Positions 1-8,681 of a stretch of 64,000 bases of DNA are shown here, one piece after another. A model generated the notes under the pieces. That model was given only the letters and a program-made list of their open reading frames with translations. It was not told the origin of the DNA and searched no databases. Positions within the stretch are counted from its first letter, which is position 1, and each line of letters opens with the position of its first letter. Source of the DNA: Spirosoma pollinicola. GTDB lineage: Bacteria > Bacteroidota > Bacteroidia > Cytophagales > Spirosomataceae. The stretch spans positions 2,891,027 to 2,955,026 of the forward strand of contig NZ_CP025096.1 in the NCBI RefSeq assembly GCF_002831565.1, written 5' to 3'. The position numbers were made by a program, and so were the translations under genes.

Positions 1-1
1 T

Positions 2-295
2 AAGCCAATTAAAACAGGCGAAAAAAAACTAAAAAAAGAAGGGGCCAAAGCAAAAAAGAACGCTCAAAAAGCTGAGAAGAATGCAAAACGCACGGCAAAA
101 AAAGCAGCTAACCTAGTTTCAGAAGCCGTTGATGTTGCCAAAACGGCAATAACACCAAAAACACCCAGCCGCCCATCACGCGCTACCACAACCGCGTCGA
201 AACCAGCCGCGACAAAATCTGCGACTCGTACACCAGGCGCGAAAACCACTACAAACTCATCAACGCCAGCCGAAACGGCGACGGAAAACGCATAA
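2..295 (+). CDS. Lys/Ala-rich protein, C-terminal part (5' end outside window)
   Basis: The frame is open from the left edge and ends at TAA 293-295, giving 97 visible residues with no start. The first half is rich in Lys, Ala and Glu (KKLKKEGAKAKKNAQKAEK). The second half is a low-complexity Thr/Ala/Pro/Ser/Lys tail. This resembles histone H1-like or other nucleic-acid-binding basic tails, but composition alone proves no function. A clean hairpin terminator follows 28 bp after the stop, which supports a real gene end. The strand is confirmed by the continuous open frame and basic composition. The family cannot be named without the missing N-terminus. Confidence 0.65.
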   Translation, partial: KPIKTGEKKLKKEGAKAKKNAQKAEKNAKRTAKKAANLVSEAVDVAKTAITPKTPSRPSRATTTASKPAATKSATRTPGAKTTTNSSTPAETATENA

Positions 296-323
296 GATTA
301 ATTCTGACGACTATTATTTACTT

Positions 324-349
324 AATGCCCGCTTTTGGCGGGCATTTTT
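324..349 (+). terminator. Rho-independent terminator
   Basis: Nine-bp stem AATGCCCGC / GCGGGCATT with a five-base loop, followed by a T run. It lies 28 bp past the stop of the partial Lys/Ala-rich gene. Confidence 0.8.
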
Positions 350-486
350 GTTGTAGCCTATTATTTTTATAGGGATTTTAGTGTGACATTTATGAAGGAG
401 TCTGGTCTATTATAGGCTTTGTCGATTTCAAACTAGAGTTTTCTACTTAATCCGTAACAGACGATTAATCTATAACAGACGGCGTT

Positions 487-1407
487 ATGCTACACCGTTA
501 CCGTTCCAGTGCCTTCCCTTTATTTACCTTCGCGCTTTTGTTAGTTTTTATAGCCGGATTGTTACTCAGAAACTGGCTTTCAGCTCCAGAAACCGACTCG
601 TTCGTGAGCCCGTCATTACTATGGTTAGCCTTATTTGGCCTGGCCATTGTACTACAAATGGTGATTGGCTACGTCTTATGGCGGGTGCTGCGCCAACGAC
701 AACGATCTGTTGTACAAACAGAAGTGCTCCATTCAATCGTCCACGAATTTCAAACGCCCATTACCGCTATCCGGATGGCGGTCGATATTCTGGACTCCCC
801 GATTGCCCGTAATCAGCCCGAACGAACGGAGAAATACGTTCGCATTATTCGGGAAGAAACAGAACGGCTTCAGCACCATGTAGAAACGATGCTCACGCTG
901 GCCCGTGCTGACCGGAACACGCTGATACTGAACACCGAACCGGTTTACGTACATCAACTTCTACACTCTGTAGCCGAACGCCACGGCGAATACCTGACGG
1001 TAAAGCTGCCTAACACAGATACGTACATTCTGGCCGACCGGCTGCACTTGACCAACGTCCTCTATAATCTGTTGGATAATGCCGTTAAGTATAGCTCGCA
1101 TGAGCCCCGAATAACAATGCAGGCCAGGAAAGATACCGACGGTCTTACGATCTCGATTTGTGACGAAGGTGTCGGTATTCCGCCCAAACTAATATCCCAG
1201 ATTTTTCAACCTTTCTTCCGAGTTCATGATCGCAATCAACCCAGTGTAAAAGGCTTCGGCTTGGGACTGAGCTATGTTCAACGAATCATCCAGTCGCACG
1301 GCTGGACAATCTGGGTAAAAAGTGAACAGGGCAAAGGCAGTGAATTCATTATTCAAATACCCCCCTCGTCCATATTACCTCCACTTCCAAAAGACATGCC
1401 TGCGTAG
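487..1407 (+). CDS. Membrane sensor histidine kinase (orphan)
   Basis: 306-residue two-component sensor kinase. Two N-terminal membrane segments (about residues 10-27 and 43-65) enclose only a short extracytoplasmic loop, so no large sensor domain is present. The HisKA H-box follows, with phospho-acceptor His86 in VHEFQTP. The HATPase_c domain shows the N box (NLLDNAVKYS), G1 box (DEGVGIP) and G2 box (GFGLGLSYV). No response regulator is adjacent, so its partner is encoded elsewhere. It is convergent with the large fusion gene at 1494-5261, with a hairpin between them. Family assignment is secure; the signal is unknown. Confidence 0.92.
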   Translation: MLHRYRSSAFPLFTFALLLVFIAGLLLRNWLSAPETDSFVSPSLLWLALFGLAIVLQMVIGYVLWRVLRQRQRSVVQTEVLHSIVHEFQTPITAIRMAVDILDSPIARNQPERTEKYVRIIREETERLQHHVETMLTLARADRNTLILNTEPVYVHQLLHSVAERHGEYLTVKLPNTDTYILADRLHLTNVLYNLLDNAVKYSSHEPRITMQARKDTDGLTISICDEGVGIPPKLISQIFQPFFRVHDRNQPSVKGFGLGLSYVQRIIQSHGWTIWVKSEQGKGSEFIIQIPPSSILPPLPKDMPA

Positions 1408-1434
1408 CCGGAAAACTATCAAGTAACTAAACGA

Positions 1435-1475
1435 CAATGGCCAGACATCATACTGATATCTGGCCATTGCCTTTT
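1435..1475. terminator. Bidirectional hairpin terminator
   Basis: Eleven-bp stem CAATGGCCAGA / TCTGGCCATTG with a T run on the + side. It sits between convergent stops (1407 on +, 1494 on -) and can serve both genes. Confidence 0.75.
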
Positions 1476-1493
1476 TGGTAAAGCGCTGTTGTA

Positions 1494-4400
1494 CTATTTG
1501 GCACTCATGCCAATACTCGCTTTGGTAACTTTCATAACACCGTTCATAATCCGCCAGTGACCAGGGAATGTACACACGAACGGATAGTCGCCGGGCGTAG
1601 TGGGGGCCGTAAATTTAAGTCGGTACGTTTGGTCCGGGTTAACCAGTGGCGTGGCAGCCAGCACCTGCGAAATAGCGGGCACGTAATTGCGATCGGCGCC
1701 ATCTTTTGCCGTAATCAGCTTGTCGGCAGCAGCGCCAATAATTTCCATGCTCTTGGGTTTACCTACCACCAGATTGTGCTGCATGGCATCGACGTTCTCC
1801 AGCACCAGCTCAACCTGCTTGCCTGCCGTAACGGTAAACTCTTTTTTGTCGAAACGCATCTCTTCACGCACCGTTTTCAGGCGAATCACTTCTACGTTTG
1901 GATCAACCGGCTCGCTCTTGGTCAGGCCCCATACTTCATACAGGCGACCCAAACGCTCGCGATTCTCCGTGGATGACGACCCACTCAAACTAGCCAGAAA
2001 CGACTTGTCGGCATCACGTACCTGAGCGGGCTGTTTCATATTCCATCCTTCCGATACACCTTTCACAATGGCATCGCCCTGAGCGCGGTCCAGTTTTGCA
2101 CTTTGCCGGAGCAAGGCAATAACCGAGTCGACGGAAGCAACCGAGGCATAACTCCGGGTGGCCCGTTCGAGCGTGTAGGCACTGAGACTCTGTGGGGCGC
2201 GGTAAGTTAGTGTGTGCGTTGCGTTGTTGTTCTGCTCGTTACCCTCGGGGATGACGTTTTCCCGGTCGAGCATGACCGAGATCGTATAGTCGCCCGCCCG
2301 CTCGAATAAAACACCCATATCACCCACCCAGGGACCATTGTTCGATTTGCTGATGGTTACCGTTTCGCCGGGCTTGATGCCTTTGTCATGGGTCACACTA
2401 ACAAAATTGATCTTGGCGCCTTCCTGCTCTCCCTTCGGCCCTTCAATACGAACCGTCATTGGAATAGGGATACCTTCGGGAATGGCGACACCACCGGCGT
2501 TGGTCACGTCGACAAAAATGCGCGCGCCCTCCCGTACCGATGGCGACTCGGGTGTTGTTCGTACGGCTGCTACCATCAGGTCTGGCTTATTGCCGGTGGG
2601 TGCTTTCGCAGCTTTCTGCATTGGCGCATCAGCACCATTATCTTTAGCAGCGTGGGCACTCATGTCGTGAGCCGGTTTGGGCTGCGCAGGGGCACGCATA
2701 GCCACCTGATTTATATAGGTTTTCAATAACTTCCCGTCCTGTCCTGTCAATACACAGGCAAACGCGTCGGGCAACCAGCGGTCGTTGGTTTCGGTTGCTT
2801 TGTCGAGCCGGGCCAGAATAGCCTGTTGCACAGCCTGCGTTTGTGGAATTTCAGATAGTTTCAGTAACGTATTCAGCACAACCAAGGGCTCCTTGTCGTT
2901 CAGCATATTGGTTTCGATCAGGGCACCGGCAACATCCGGTGTAGCAGGCATTACCTGTACTGCCGTTTTGCGGACACTGGAAGCGGGGTGTTTGAGTGCC
3001 TGTCCAGCGGCTACAGCTGCGTCACTGTTTGTTCCGTCCAATGCGCCTAGTCCCTGCAACGTCCAGAGTGCATGGATAGCCGCCGGATTGTTATCGATTT
3101 CATCAACCGATTTGTCGTTTACCAGGGCAATCAGCTGCGGCACCACATCTTTATTATTCCGCTCGATCAATAGCCGCTGGGCAGTCATCCGCCAGAACAT
3201 GTTTGTGTTTTTCAGCGCGGCAATCAATTCCTGCGGACGGTCTTTGCTCAGCGCCATTGGCGCATAGGCGGGTGCATTTTTATAGCCAACGCGGTAGATA
3301 CGGCCGTGGGTAAAATCGCGGAGGGGCGTTTCGTAGGCGTTGCCCGACCCATTGGTGGCTCCTTTCGGCGTAGGGTTGTGCTGGATAATATAGCTGTACC
3401 AGTCAACGACCCAAACGGCACCATCGGGCCCCACTTCGGCAAAAACAGGCGCAAACCATTCGTCGGCTCCCGCCATGAGGTTGAACCCTTCGGCATCTTC
3501 GAAGTTCGTTCCGGTTTTCTGCATCACGTTCTGGTGCAGAATATGGCCCGTTGGCTCAGACACAAAGGCAATGGTATTCCAGTATTTTTTCGGGAAAGCC
3601 CGGGCAGTATAAAAGTTATGGCCCGCAGCTGCCGTGAATCCGCCAAAAACATCGACCTGCCGAACCTTTTCGGTAATGGGTTTCATGTCCTTGTGCGTAT
3701 CAGTGCTGCGGCTGCCGTTTTCGCGAATGTGCGGTGCTCCATTAAAATACCGATTCGGAATGGCCATGTACCAGCCGTGCGAATTGTTGGCGGTCGACCC
3801 AAAAATATCGCCCGTTTCGGTCAGGCCAAGCCCCCATGTATTGTTGGATGTACCGGTCACGTATTCGAGCTTCGACCCATCTGGCTTGAACCGGAAAAAG
3901 CCCTGACCGAACTTCACACTGTCGGCACCGATTTTACCTTTAAAACCCGAGTAGCCAACGCTGCCCCAAATCCAGTTGTCAAAACCATAGTGCAGGTTGC
4001 TTGGTCCGGCATGGGTATCATAGGTACCAAATCCGGTAATGACAACTTTCTTCACATCGGCCTTATCATCGCCGTTGGTATCCTGCAAAAACAGCATGTG
4101 TGGTGCCTGCGAAACATACAGACCACCATTGCCAAAGGCCATTCCAGTTGGGATACTCAGTCCCTCGGCGAAGTTGGTAAACTTATCGGCTTTCCCATCT
4201 TTATCGGTATCCTCGCAAATAACGATGTAATCGGAACCACCTTCTGGTTTGCGTTCGTTGGGATAGTCTTTTGTTATCAGCGCATAGAGTCGTCCGCGTT
4301 CATCCCATGCCATAGCGATCGGGTGCATAACGTTCGGTTCATGCGCGAATAAATCGAGCGTAAAGTCTACGGGCACCTGAATGTGCTTCATGGACTCTTC

Positions 4401-5261
4401 CGGCGAAAGTGGGTTCTGCTCTAACTGAGCTCCCGGGCGTTTTTCGTAGTTAGGCAGGTTAGCATCATGATAGGTGAACGCTTGCGGCTTCAGATCGTCA
4501 TGCTGTTTTTTCACCTCATCGCCCACGGCCCACAAAATACCGCGCTCCAGCAGTTGCTGAAAACCCGGCTGGCTCCAGGTGCGCTCATCGTGACCATAGG
4601 CGGTGTAGAACACACGACCCTTGCCGTATTGACGAGTCCAGGTGTACGGCTCCTCCTTCTGGCCCGGCTTATCGGTTGCCTGATCAGCCTTGATGTCCCG
4701 CACGGCCAAAACATTGTTGTCGGCCTGTAAGTGACTGTGCAGGTAGGTCTCGTCATACGCCTTGAACGAGGGCAAACCCGCTACAATTGGGTTGTTTGGC
4801 TGCGTAAAATGGGTTTGAATGGTATCCATTTTATGCCGCCAGAATTGCCCGCCTACGACTTTATCGACGTATTCGGGGGAGTTTCGGAAGCAATACGACG
4901 CGCAGTGAACGGGAATCAGCCCTCTTCCCGACGAGACATAGTCTAACAAGGCTTTTTCCTGCGGCTTCCCAATACTGTCCCAGTTGGCAAAGATCAGTAA
5001 GCCGTCGTACTTGTTCAGGTTGTCGGCATTCAGGTCTTCTAGTTTATCCGTATAGGTAATATTGATGCCTTTATTGCCCAGTGCGGCCATTAGCTCAGGC
5101 ACCCGTTCGATAGGCCGGTGATGGCCATTGTCGCCCAGAAAGAGGATTTCTGTCCGGCGCGGGCTTTTCGACTCCTGCCGAACACTCGTTTGTTTCGCCG
5201 ACTGACGGGCGCACTGGGTAAGGATTACCATTAACCCGATGGCAGTTAGTATTTTTTTCAT
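1494..5261 (-). CDS. ThuA / PVC-type dehydrogenase / HEAT / CARDB / azurin-like fusion protein
   Basis: 1255-residue exported protein, starting at the ATG that opens a lipoprotein-like signal (MKKILTAIGL, Cys17) rather than at the longer upstream frame. Order of parts: ThuA-like domain (about 37-250), beta-propeller of the PVC-type membrane-bound dehydrogenase family (about 290-680), HEAT-like helical repeats (about 690-860), a CARDB-like beta-sandwich (about 915-1030), and a C-terminal cupredoxin. The cupredoxin has the azurin type-1 copper pattern: His1162, Cys1230, His1235 and Met1239 (C-X4-H-X3-M). Relatives usually carry a cytochrome c domain, but no CXXCH is visible here, so copper may replace heme as electron carrier (inference). 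It is the last gene of a leftward cluster with an oxidoreductase and an epimerase, which fits periplasmic sugar oxidation. The substrate is unknown. Confidence 0.85.
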   Translation of the reverse strand: MKKILTAIGLMVILTQCARQSAKQTSVRQESKSPRRTEILFLGDNGHHRPIERVPELMAALGNKGINITYTDKLEDLNADNLNKYDGLLIFANWDSIGKPQEKALLDYVSSGRGLIPVHCASYCFRNSPEYVDKVVGGQFWRHKMDTIQTHFTQPNNPIVAGLPSFKAYDETYLHSHLQADNNVLAVRDIKADQATDKPGQKEEPYTWTRQYGKGRVFYTAYGHDERTWSQPGFQQLLERGILWAVGDEVKKQHDDLKPQAFTYHDANLPNYEKRPGAQLEQNPLSPEESMKHIQVPVDFTLDLFAHEPNVMHPIAMAWDERGRLYALITKDYPNERKPEGGSDYIVICEDTDKDGKADKFTNFAEGLSIPTGMAFGNGGLYVSQAPHMLFLQDTNGDDKADVKKVVITGFGTYDTHAGPSNLHYGFDNWIWGSVGYSGFKGKIGADSVKFGQGFFRFKPDGSKLEYVTGTSNNTWGLGLTETGDIFGSTANNSHGWYMAIPNRYFNGAPHIRENGSRSTDTHKDMKPITEKVRQVDVFGGFTAAAGHNFYTARAFPKKYWNTIAFVSEPTGHILHQNVMQKTGTNFEDAEGFNLMAGADEWFAPVFAEVGPDGAVWVVDWYSYIIQHNPTPKGATNGSGNAYETPLRDFTHGRIYRVGYKNAPAYAPMALSKDRPQELIAALKNTNMFWRMTAQRLLIERNNKDVVPQLIALVNDKSVDEIDNNPAAIHALWTLQGLGALDGTNSDAAVAAGQALKHPASSVRKTAVQVMPATPDVAGALIETNMLNDKEPLVVLNTLLKLSEIPQTQAVQQAILARLDKATETNDRWLPDAFACVLTGQDGKLLKTYINQVAMRAPAQPKPAHDMSAHAAKDNGADAPMQKAAKAPTGNKPDLMVAAVRTTPESPSVREGARIFVDVTNAGGVAIPEGIPIPMTVRIEGPKGEQEGAKINFVSVTHDKGIKPGETVTISKSNNGPWVGDMGVLFERAGDYTISVMLDRENVIPEGNEQNNNATHTLTYRAPQSLSAYTLERATRSYASVASVDSVIALLRQSAKLDRAQGDAIVKGVSEGWNMKQPAQVRDADKSFLASLSGSSSTENRERLGRLYEVWGLTKSEPVDPNVEVIRLKTVREEMRFDKKEFTVTAGKQVELVLENVDAMQHNLVVGKPKSMEIIGAAADKLITAKDGADRNYVPAISQVLAATPLVNPDQTYRLKFTAPTTPGDYPFVCTFPGHWRIMNGVMKVTKASIGMSAK

Positions 5262-5263
5262 TT

Positions 5264-5345
5264 TAAACACAGAGTGAACAGAGGATTCACGGAGAGCACG
5301 GAGCAACTTGGTGCCCTCCGTTTTTTCTCCGTTACCTCCGTGTTT
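5264..5345. repeat. Imperfect inverted repeat of CACAGAG/ACGGAG words
   Basis: The left arm begins TAAACACAGAGTGAACAGAG and the right arm ends CTCCGTTACCTCCGTGTTTA. The arms match imperfectly and are built from short ACAGAG/ACGGAG words. It fills the space between two co-directional minus-strand genes, directly upstream of the 1494-5261 start. Confidence 0.6.
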
Positions 5346-5350
5346 ACTAG

Positions 5351-6466
5351 TTAGACATTTTTAAAATCTGGCAATTGAATCAACTTCCCACCCTGTAAAG
5401 CCGATTCGTGCGCCAGAATACCCACACTCGTCCAGTTGGCCGATTGTGCTGCATTGGGGAACGGATCACGGTCTTCAACGATGGCCGACACAAATTCATG
5501 TACCATGTGTGGGTGCGACCCACCATGACCTCCCCCCTGCGTAAACGATAGGTGTTGCTGCTCATCGGCATCATACACCCCTTTGGTCGTGAATCCGGCT
5601 ATTTCGGCGGGTAGTAAGCGCCCATAATCGGGTACAGTTACCTTTTCGGGAATCTCCGGCTCCGGCTTTTTGGCCGTATGAATAACCGGCTGCTCATCTT
5701 CAATCAGTTGCCATTCGAACGATTTTTTATCGCCGTATACTTCAAAACTTTCCCGGTATTGGCGGGCCACATCGAACAGCGACCGGTAAACATAGGCCGA
5801 CAAATCACTGTCTTTGAACTTGATATGCGCCGACTCCACCGCAAATGGCGAGTTATGAATCTTGGCTAACTCCTCCCGAATCGTACCCGAACCAAAGCAG
5901 GATACATAGTCGGCTTCGAGTTTGAGCAAGCCCGCAACGGGGCCAACACAGTGCGTTGCATAATGCATTGGTGGTAAACCCGGCCAGTAATCAGGCCACC
6001 CGTCCATGTCCTGCTGGTGACTTGCTTTCAGAAACTGAACTTTACCCAGTTCGCCCGTTTCATATAACTCCTTCACAAACAGAAACTCGCGGCTGTAAAC
6101 CACCGTTTCCATCATCATGTACTTTTTGCCTGATTCCTTACAGGCTTTCACGATTTCCAGACAATCGGCCACACTTGTCGCCATTGGTACCGTACAAGCT
6201 ACGTGTTTTCCAGCCCGCAGGGCCTTCAGACTTTGCTCGGCATGGTTTGGAATGGGCGAGTTGATATGCACCGCGTCGATGGCCGGGTCGGCCAGCAGTT
6301 CGTCGTAGTTGCTATAGCGTTTTTCAATGCCATACGCATCACCTATTTCATTTAACTTCTCAACGTTGCGCTGGCAAATCGCATACATGTTTGCGTTGGG
6401 GTGCCGCTGATAAATTGGAATAAATTCGGCCCCAAATCCGAGGCCAACGATTGCGATGTTAATCAT
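5351..6466 (-). CDS. Gfo/Idh/MocA family oxidoreductase
   Basis: 371-residue cytoplasmic NAD(P)-dependent dehydrogenase. It begins with a Rossmann fold (IVGLGFGAEF, about residues 5-14) and continues into the alpha/beta substrate domain typical of this family. The usual CEKP motif, whose Lys takes part in catalysis, reads CTVP here (residues 91-94), so the chemistry may differ or another residue substitutes. It has no signal peptide, unlike the Gfo/Idh protein at 26690. It lies between the epimerase (upstream) and the ThuA/dehydrogenase fusion (downstream) on the same strand, which suggests one sugar pathway. The substrate is not predictable from sequence. Confidence 0.88.
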   Translation of the reverse strand: MINIAIVGLGFGAEFIPIYQRHPNANMYAICQRNVEKLNEIGDAYGIEKRYSNYDELLADPAIDAVHINSPIPNHAEQSLKALRAGKHVACTVPMATSVADCLEIVKACKESGKKYMMMETVVYSREFLFVKELYETGELGKVQFLKASHQQDMDGWPDYWPGLPPMHYATHCVGPVAGLLKLEADYVSCFGSGTIREELAKIHNSPFAVESAHIKFKDSDLSAYVYRSLFDVARQYRESFEVYGDKKSFEWQLIEDEQPVIHTAKKPEPEIPEKVTVPDYGRLLPAEIAGFTTKGVYDADEQQHLSFTQGGGHGGSHPHMVHEFVSAIVEDRDPFPNAAQSANWTSVGILAHESALQGGKLIQLPDFKNV

Positions 6467-6477
6467 TTTTAAAGTAC

Positions 6478-6570
6478 GAAAGAGTGAATGAGCGAAAGAG
6501 TAAAAGAGAGAAAGAGTGAAATAATCATTTCATAATATAGCTCTTTGACTCTTTCGCTCTTTCACTCTTT
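6478..6570. repeat. Inverted repeat of GAAAGAG words
   Basis: Arms 6478-6508 and 6541-6570, with few mismatches and a loop of about 32 bp. Both arms are built of GAAAGAG(T/C) octamers. The right arm encodes the last residues before the stop of the upstream epimerase, so the palindrome overlaps coding sequence. Confidence 0.8.
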
Positions 6571-7403
6571 ATAAAGTCTAGTCCATCGACGGCCAGCTGC
6601 TCGGGCGAATCGAACATAGGCCGGAAAATATGTGTGGCTGCTGCCAGTTCGGGCGGGTTCGGGCCAAAGGCTTCAATGGCAATGGGCCCTGCATAATCGA
6701 CCTCCTCCAGGACAGCAAATACCTCTTCGAAATTTATATGCCCCTTGCCGGGAGTGGACCGGTCATTCTCCGAAATCTGCACATGAATCAAATAAGGCGC
6801 GCACATTCGTAAGGCATCACCAATACTTTTCTCCTCCATATTGGCATGAAAGGTGTCGAAAGCAACCCGGCAGTTCGGGTGGTTGACCGCTTCTACATAC
6901 CGCACTACATCATCGGCGCAGGTGAGCAGATAAATTTCAAATCGATTGAGGTACTCGATTGCCAGCGTTACGCCCTGTGTCTGCGCGTATTCGGCTACCT
7001 CACGCATACCATTTACCGACCAGTTCCACTCTTCGGCCGTTGCCGGTTTGCCCGTAAATGTCTTGAATCCTGCATACATAGGCCCCATTACAATCGCAGA
7101 CCCAACAGCCCGCGAGCAATCGACCACTTGTTTGAGATAATTGACGCTGGCTGTACGTACAGACTCATCAGAACTAATCAGGCTGTGCTCAGGACCGCAG
7201 ATCGTACAGGTCTGTACACCCAGCCCCAACTCACTGATTTGCTTCCCAATACGGTGCCATTTGTCTAGGCCAGCAGGCCCCGGCTCACTAATGGGTACTT
7301 CAACAAAGTCGAAGCCACTCGTTTTCAAAAACCTGAATGTATCGGTCAAATCTTCGTCCATCGACATTGTCCAGACGAACATATTCATTCCTATCTTATT
7401 CAT
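6525..7403 (-). CDS. Sugar phosphate isomerase/epimerase (TIM barrel, DTE-like)
   Basis: 292-residue xylose-isomerase-like TIM barrel resembling D-tagatose/D-psicose 3-epimerases. The expected metal and catalytic residues are seen in order: Glu in LAIEYLNRFE, Asp and His in VAFDTFHANM, His in HVQISENDRS with a following Arg-type site, and Glu in AIEAFGP. It is the first gene of the leftward cluster and is divergent from an AraC regulator 135 bp away. The Lys/Ser/Glu-rich C-terminal tail (KSERAKESKS) is encoded by one arm of the GAAAGAG palindrome, so the native C-terminus has probably been altered. Epimerase versus 3-keto-sugar hydrolase or isomerase activity is open. Confidence 0.88.
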   Translation of the reverse strand: MNKIGMNMFVWTMSMDEDLTDTFRFLKTSGFDFVEVPISEPGPAGLDKWHRIGKQISELGLGVQTCTICGPEHSLISSDESVRTASVNYLKQVVDCSRAVGSAIVMGPMYAGFKTFTGKPATAEEWNWSVNGMREVAEYAQTQGVTLAIEYLNRFEIYLLTCADDVVRYVEAVNHPNCRVAFDTFHANMEEKSIGDALRMCAPYLIHVQISENDRSTPGKGHINFEEVFAVLEEVDYAGPIAIEAFGPNPPELAAATHIFRPMFDSPEQLAVDGLDFIKSERAKESKSYIMK

Positions 7404-7538
7404 ATTCTTTCCGTAAAAAGTTAAACAAATATAAATAGGGCTTAAATTTGTATTCTGGCTTTTATTATCGAATACCGACTTTATTTTTACACATATTATA
7501 GAAATTAATCGATATTTGCGTTAAAAATCAGCAACTGA
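7404..7538. promoter_or_regulatory. Divergent promoter region, epimerase cluster / AraC regulator
   Basis: AT-rich 135-bp space between two divergent starts (7403 on -, 7539 on +). It is the natural place for both promoters and for AraC-family binding. No clear operator half-sites could be fixed by eye. Confidence 0.4.
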
Positions 7539-8411
7539 ATGAAACAGCCTCTTCGCAAAGACCTCGAACCTGTTGCGGCTTCATTCATCGTGAAAGAGTT
7601 GTCAGAACCGCACTTTGACCAAAACTGGCACTTCCATCCGCAATACCAGTTGTTTCTGGTTGAAGAAGGTACAGGTACTCGTTTTATCGGTGATTCGATC
7701 AAGCCGTTTGGACCCGGTGATCTGGTTTTTCTGGGCCCGAATTTACCTCACCTCTGGCGTAGCGATCAGGCCTATTTTGATCGGCAATCAAGTTTGACGA
7801 CGCGCGGTATTGTGGTTTACTTTACCGAAGATTTTCTGGGAAATGATTTCTTCGAAAGGCAGGAAATGTCTCAACTGAGGCAGTTACTTGGCCAGGCCCG
7901 GCAGGGTCTGGAATGGACCGGTCATACCCGTAGTCGAACAGAAACGGCATTGCAGAACCTGACCCGGCAGGCAGCAGGCTTCGAACGCGTCATTAGTCTT
8001 TTATCTTTATTGAACGACCTTTCCAGAGCGACCGATTATCGGTATTTGACAAGCCCTGGCTATACTAATACCGTTAAGGCAACCGAAACGGACCGAATGC
8101 AATTGGTATATGATTATGTACTAGGGCACTTTCCTGACGACCTGAGTCTGGATACGATTGCCGATCTGGCTGGCATGACCTCCCCGGCTTTCTGTCGGTA
8201 TTTCAAAACCCGCGCCAACAAAACATTTTCCGAATTCGTCTCCGAAGTACGCATTGGACACGCCTGCAAATTACTCATGAACGGCAAGCTCAACATCACG
8301 CAGATCAGTTTTGAGAGCGGCTTCCGAACCCTGTCGAACTTTAACCGACAGTTTAAAGATATTACCGGCCAAACGCCATCGGCCTATGTGAAGACCTACA
8401 AACAATTATAG
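7539..8411 (+). CDS. AraC family transcriptional regulator with cupin sensor
   Basis: 290-residue regulator. The N-terminal cupin-like sensor (about residues 20-100) contains HFHPQYQLFLVEEG and a PGDLVFLGPNLPH stretch. The C-terminal AraC double helix-turn-helix (about 190-288) contains DTIADLAGMTSPAFCRYFK and the second-helix signature FESGFRTLSNFNRQFK. Such regulators usually sense a sugar or derived metabolite and act on the neighbouring operon. It is divergent from the epimerase / Gfo-Idh / ThuA cluster, so that cluster is the likely target (inference). A strong hairpin terminator follows at 8458-8495. Confidence 0.92.
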   Translation: MKQPLRKDLEPVAASFIVKELSEPHFDQNWHFHPQYQLFLVEEGTGTRFIGDSIKPFGPGDLVFLGPNLPHLWRSDQAYFDRQSSLTTRGIVVYFTEDFLGNDFFERQEMSQLRQLLGQARQGLEWTGHTRSRTETALQNLTRQAAGFERVISLLSLLNDLSRATDYRYLTSPGYTNTVKATETDRMQLVYDYVLGHFPDDLSLDTIADLAGMTSPAFCRYFKTRANKTFSEFVSEVRIGHACKLLMNGKLNITQISFESGFRTLSNFNRQFKDITGQTPSAYVKTYKQL

Positions 8412-8457
8412 AGTCAGTTCCGTAACTGATGCCCGATAAAAACATAGGCGTAAAACG

Positions 8458-8495
8458 AAAACGGCCGGCCCTCTTAGGAGAGGGTCGGCCGTTTT
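8458..8495. terminator. Strong hairpin terminator
   Basis: GC-rich stem of about 17 bp (AAAACGGCCGGCCCTCT / AGAGGGTCGGCCGTTTT, one mismatch) with a tetraloop and flanking A/T runs, 46 bp after the AraC gene stop. Confidence 0.85.
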
Positions 8496-8529
8496 GAATT
8501 AAGCAATCGAACAGAATTAAAATATATAT

Positions 8530-8650
8530 TTAACCACAGAGACGGTCCGCCGTTGCGGCACAGAGCGTACAGAGGTGCAATATTCTGATAACAAGCCGAT
8601 TGAAGCTCTGTGCTCTCTGTGCCGCAACGGCGGACCGTCTCTGTGGTTAA
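8530..8650. repeat. Long inverted repeat, CACAGAG family
   Basis: Perfect 36-bp arms at 8530-8565 and 8615-8650, each beginning TTAACCACAGAGAC on its own outer strand. The loop still carries CAGAG words. It lies between convergent genes (8411 and 8682). The outer words are shared with the inverted repeat at 39156-39246. Confidence 0.9.
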
Positions 8651-8681
8651 AAAATTTGCGTAAGTACTTAAAAAGGCTTTT

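Noticed and set aside
3306-4352. 348-residue + strand frame inside the ThuA/dehydrogenase fusion gene
   Set aside because: It is the shadow of the 1494-5261 gene, whose domains and copper motif are clear on the minus strand. The + frame has no recognisable motif.
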